Assembly (NCBI RefSeq): GCF_038502225.1
Contig: NC_091355.1
Location: 14,903,102 to 14,967,101 of the forward strand
Reading direction: 5' to 3'
Source: Cherax quadricarinatus
Lineage: Eukaryota; Arthropoda; Malacostraca; Decapoda; Parastacidae
Length of the DNA stretch: 64,000 bases
Below are positions 60,625 through 64,000 of the stretch, one piece after another (position 1 is the first letter of the stretch; each line of letters opens with the position of its first letter). The notes beneath the pieces were generated by a model. That model saw only the letters and a list, made by a program, of their open reading frames with translations. It was not told where the DNA came from and did no database searches. Position numbers and translations under genes: made by a program.

Positions 60625-60890
60625 CTTTGCTTTTTAATTCATTAATTTCCTTCTCTCTCCTGGACTCATTGATATCCCCCTCTTCTCACTTTTTACTCTT
60701 ATTCCCCTTTCATTTTTTATTTTTATTCCTCCTTTTCTCACTTTTGGACATGCATGCTCCCCTCTCATCACATTCTGACTCCTTCCCCTCTCCTCACTTT
60801 CACACTCATTTATTCCCCTCACCTCGCTTTTTGACAAATTTATTCCCCCTCTCTTCACTTTTGTATTAATTTATTCCCTCTCTTTACGTT
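60625..60890. repeat. Degenerate CT-rich 28-31 bp tandem repeat
   Basis: About seven units of CTCTTCACTTTTGnATTnATTTATTCCCC with many substitutions. Explains the 204-codon plus frame (60255-60869) and its antisense. Confidence 0.7.
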
Positions 60891-61060
60891 AGATTTTTAG
60901 TCATTAGTTACCCTCTGTAAATCTGCATATCTTCCTTCTTCCAGTACTGCTATGATGTTTGCCCTGAGGCACAGCGAGTGTTGCACTCTCGTATTCTGTC
61001 ATGTAATAACCGTAAAGTTGTACTTGATCATGTACGCTCACAACAATATTTGAACAAGAA

Positions 61061-61180
61061 GGTATAACACCTAGACTGGAACAATACACAAATAACCAGT
61101 ACACTGTGTGACTGTTAATGATCCAAGTCGGACCGAAACGTCGTCTTAAGCTCCTCTTTCGTGCGGGTTATTTTTGTATA
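61061..61180 (+). mobile_element. Family B fold-back element
   Basis: Inverted tail (GGTATAACACCTAGACTGGA, ACAATACACAAATAACC), then CTGTGTGACTGTTAATGATC, CAAGTCGGACCGAAACGTCG and the sense tail GTGCGGGTTATTTTTGTAT. CTGTTAAT before the stem-loop is the nearest to a hammerhead core box in this family. No clean duplication seen. Confidence 0.78.
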
Positions 61181-61665
61181 TCAGTATTTGGTCATAACAT
61201 ACAGTAGTAGTGGATTACTTAAGAGTCGCATTGTAGTACCAGATTATATCTCTCGAGGCTAATTAGCTTACAAAGCAAGCAGATGCGTTTCAAAATAAAA
61301 ATACATCCGAGGAAAAAAACAAATACCTGGAATGGCTTTCGCATTACAAGAGGTTTTAGTCAGTAGAGTTTCCCAGAAATGGAGCAGCCATTAATGCAGT
61401 TCATCTCCTAGGATCTTGCTTTCTCTGCTTTATTGCATATTATATTACGGTCATCATGGATCATCCCTGAGGGGGAGTATTTAAACAGTATTGTTGTTTA
61501 TTGCACAAAAATTAATTATTTTTAAGAAGATTTATCGAGTATTTTCTATATATTCTTTTATTCTTACTATTTCAACTGCAAGTGTTGCGTCTGCAGCGAG
61601 AGCAACAGCAGTAATCAAAAGAGTTCTTCATTCCCTTATTTTCTTCTAGTATTAGATTACTCATC
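61181..61665. other. No gene seen
   Basis: AT-rich. No motifs. Confidence 0.5.
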
Positions 61666-61678
61666 TTTCCTGTACTCA

Positions 61679-61850
61679 AAAGAGAGAAGCTTACGACGAC
61701 GTTTCGGTCCGACTTGGGCCATTTACAAAGTCACACTGTGTGACTTTGTAAATGGTCCAAGTCGGACCGAAACGTCGTCCTAAGCTTCTCTCTTTTATGT
61801 GCGGGTTATTTGTGTATCGTTCCAGCCACGGTATTATGCCTTTTTTTTTA
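61679..61850 (-). mobile_element. Family B fold-back element, fullest copy
   Basis: 59-bp arms (61678-61736 and 61738-61796, two mismatches) around a single central T, followed by the tail TATGTGCGGGTTATTTGTGT, then CGTTCCAGCCACGG and TATGCC(T)n. TTTCCTGTACTCA at 61666-61678 and TTTCCTCAACTCA at 61851-61863 form a possible duplication with two mismatches. A local 32-bp repeat containing TTTCCTGT weakens that evidence. Confidence 0.8.
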
Positions 61851-61863
61851 TTTCCTCAACTCA

Positions 61864-62672
61864 TTTTAGTTTACACATCTTCCCTGTACTCACTTTAGTT
61901 TACTCATCTTTCCTGTTCTCATTTTACGCTCTCCCTTTCTTTTCTTACTCTAACACTCCATCTCCCGGAGTTCCCTTTTACTTAACTTTCCTCGGGATAA
62001 ATGAGGGTAACGGGAGTAGTACTATAAACGAGTTAAAAAACTGTGGAGCAGAGAATATATTGACAACGTAACTCATGACAGTTTATATTCATGAGATATT
62101 ACCAGAATGTTAGCAGCCTCAGTGTATTCTGCGACGGTTACTGTTATTAATGCTGATTCTTCGTACTCAGAAATAGTCACCATCGCTAATATTGTTGGCC
62201 CCCTTCGTACCAGAAATAGTCACGATCGTTAACGTTGGCAGCCTCAACATACTCTCAGCTTAAGTTTCAAATAAAGGCAAAAGTTGTTTTGGGAAGGGGG
62301 GGAGGGGGGAAAATTAAGTCTCCCATCATGGCTGCCATTTTTTCTATCAGATGTGTTGTTAACATCTCGTAAACCTGCCTTATTTATGGTTAATGGAGTT
62401 TAAAGCCTACATATTGCACTAGGGTCATTAAGGCTGCACACAACCATTTCACCACCAGACAAGAATATAAATAAAGATTCAAGAGTGTTGCACAAGTCTT
62501 ATTTATCATCTTGTCGTTTTCTAAACTATTTAGTAAAAAAATATGAAAATACTCTCAGCCTATACACACAGAGATATGTACCTCTCGGTATAAATCCTGC
62601 GTCTTGTTTAGAAATACAGGAATCGCATGTCTATAGTTTTTAAGCAATACTATTTTACGAATACCAGAAAAT
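61864..62672. other. No gene seen
   Basis: Starts with about two and a half degenerate 32-bp CTCATTTTAGTTTACACATC units (61860-61930). G-rich GGAAGGGGGGGAGGGGGG near 62293. Confidence 0.5.
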
Positions 62673-64000
62673 GTCACCTGACCCATGGCAGGGGATCTCC
62701 TGTCACCTGACCCAAGGCAGGTGATCTCCTGTCACCTGACCCATGGCAGGTGATCTCCTGTCACCTGACCCATGGCAGGGGATCTCCTGTCACCTGACCC
62801 ATGGCAGGTGATCTCCTGTCACCTGACCCATGGCAGGGGATCTCCTGTCACCTGACCCATGGCAGGGGATCTCCTGTCACCTGACCCAAGGCAGGTGATC
62901 TCCTGTCACCTGACCCATGGCAGGGGATCTCCTGTCACCTGACCCAAGGCAGGTGATCTCCTGTCACCTGACCCATGGCAGGGGATCTCCTGTCACCTGA
63001 CCCATGGCAGGGGATCTCCTGTCACCTGACCCATGGCAGGGGATCTCCTGTCACCTGACCCATGGCAGGGGATCTCCTGTCACCTGAACCAAGGCACGGA
63101 TCTCCTCTTACCTGATTCTAGGCACGGTATCTCCTGTCACCTGACCCAAGGCACGGTATCTCCTGTCACCTGACCCAAGGCACGGGATCTCCTGTCACCT
63201 GACCCAAGGCACGGTATCTCCTGTCACCTGACCCAAGGCACGGGATCTCCTGTCACCTGACCCAAGGCACGGGATATCTTGTCACCTGACCCTAGGCACG
63301 GGATATCCTGTCACCTGACCCTAGGCACGGGATCTCCTGTCACCTGACCCAAGGCACGGGATATCCTGTCACCTGACCCAAGGCACGGGATCTCCTGTCA
63401 CCTGACCCAAGGCACGGGATCTCCTGTCACCTGACCTAAGGCAGGGGATCTTCTGTCACCTGACCCAAGGCACGGGATCTCCTGTCACCTGACCCAAGGC
63501 ACGGGATATCTTGTCACCTGACCCTAGGCACGGGATATCCTGTCACCTGACCCAAGGCAGAGGATATCCTGTCACCTGACCCAAGGCACGGGATCTTCTG
63601 TCACCTGACCCAAGGCACGGGATCTCCTGTCCCCTGACCCAAGGCACGGGATCTCCTGTCCCCTGACCCTAGGCACGGGTTCTCCTGTCCTCTGACCCTA
63701 GGCACGGGATCTCCTCTTACCTGACCCAAGGCACGGGATCTCCCGTGACCTGACCCAAGGCACGGGATCTCCTGTCACCTGACCCAAGGTATGGGATCTG
63801 GTGTCATCTGTCCCAAGGTATGGGATCTCGTGCCGCCTGACCCAAGGTATGGGATCTGGTGCCACTTAGCTCAAGGTATGGGATCTGGTGTCACCTGGCC
63901 CAAGGTATGGGATCTGGTGCCATTTGGCCCAAGGTATGGGATCTGGTTCTACTTGGCCCAAGGTATGGGATTTGGTGCCACTTGGCCCAAGGTATGGGAT
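62673..64000. repeat. 29-bp minisatellite, about 45 copies, running off the window
   Basis: Unit GTCACCTGACCCATGGCAGG + GGATCTCCT. There are three zones: ATGGCAGG(G/T)GATC units (62673-63075), AAGGCACGGGATCTCC units (63075-63790) and AAGGTATGGGATCTGGTGCC units (63790-64000). Divergence between neighbours rises to the right. The array end lies beyond the window. Confidence 0.97.

Noticed and set aside
60255..60869. 204-codon plus frame as a membrane protein
   Set aside because: Its first third is antisense to the PLE endonuclease and the rest is a degenerate CT-rich tandem repeat.

Overview
The window looks like repeat-dominated, intergenic DNA from an invertebrate nuclear genome. A decapod crustacean (crayfish, lobster or shrimp type) is my best guess. 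The guess rests on the mix of long GT arrays, TA microsatellites, a CR1/Jockey-type LINE ending in TACTCACCTAATTG, Penelope-like elements, and short repeats I recall from decapod genomes. That is inference from memory, not a database match. I see no convincing host protein-coding gene. Most long open frames are tandem repeats without stops.

The only host genes I can support are two tRNA-Leu(CAA) genes at 50376-50491 (+) and 50640-50755 (-). They are convergent and 148 bp apart. Each carries a 33-nt intron at the canonical 37/38 position. The mature parts are identical, and the three differences between the copies all fall in the intron, where they preserve a hairpin.

Autonomous retroelement relics: a 5'-truncated CR1/Jockey-type LINE on the minus strand (14382-17130); a Jockey-like relic (35640-37560); a C-terminal fragment with an RPD...D restriction-like endonuclease signature (32553-33478); two copies of a LINE 3' end (28327-28577 and 39387-39790); and Penelope-like element (PLE) remains at 7048-7557, 41811-42500, 55808-58210 (endonuclease plus RT) and 60090-60514 (endonuclease). 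All carry frameshifts, stops or lost catalytic residues.

The most interesting layer is a set of short fold-back retroelements. Family A (835-994, 23823-23905, 37625-37850, 39688-39739) combines tRNA-like A/B boxes with an inverted 5' copy of its own tail. Family B (seven copies) shares a GGACCGAAACG core and also starts with its inverted tail. A third element (56036-56208) holds a nearly complete hammerhead ribozyme fold. Many copies are flanked by 9-14 bp direct repeats, so they moved as retroelements. Inverted 5' partial copies, variable target-site duplications and hammerhead motifs are all features reported for PLEs, and PLE relics lie in the same window. My working idea is that these are PLE-mobilised, retrozyme-like parasites.

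Other content: a SINE-like family C (seven pieces); two MITEs with TIRs in TA repeats (33653-34041, 42976-43350); a 355-bp near-perfect palindrome (53665-54019); a 4.4-kb G/T-only-type array (17131-21523); and at least ten minisatellites with units of 11-44 bp, including one with three-unit higher-order periodicity (43736-44106) and one with a gradient of unit types running off the window end (62673-64000).
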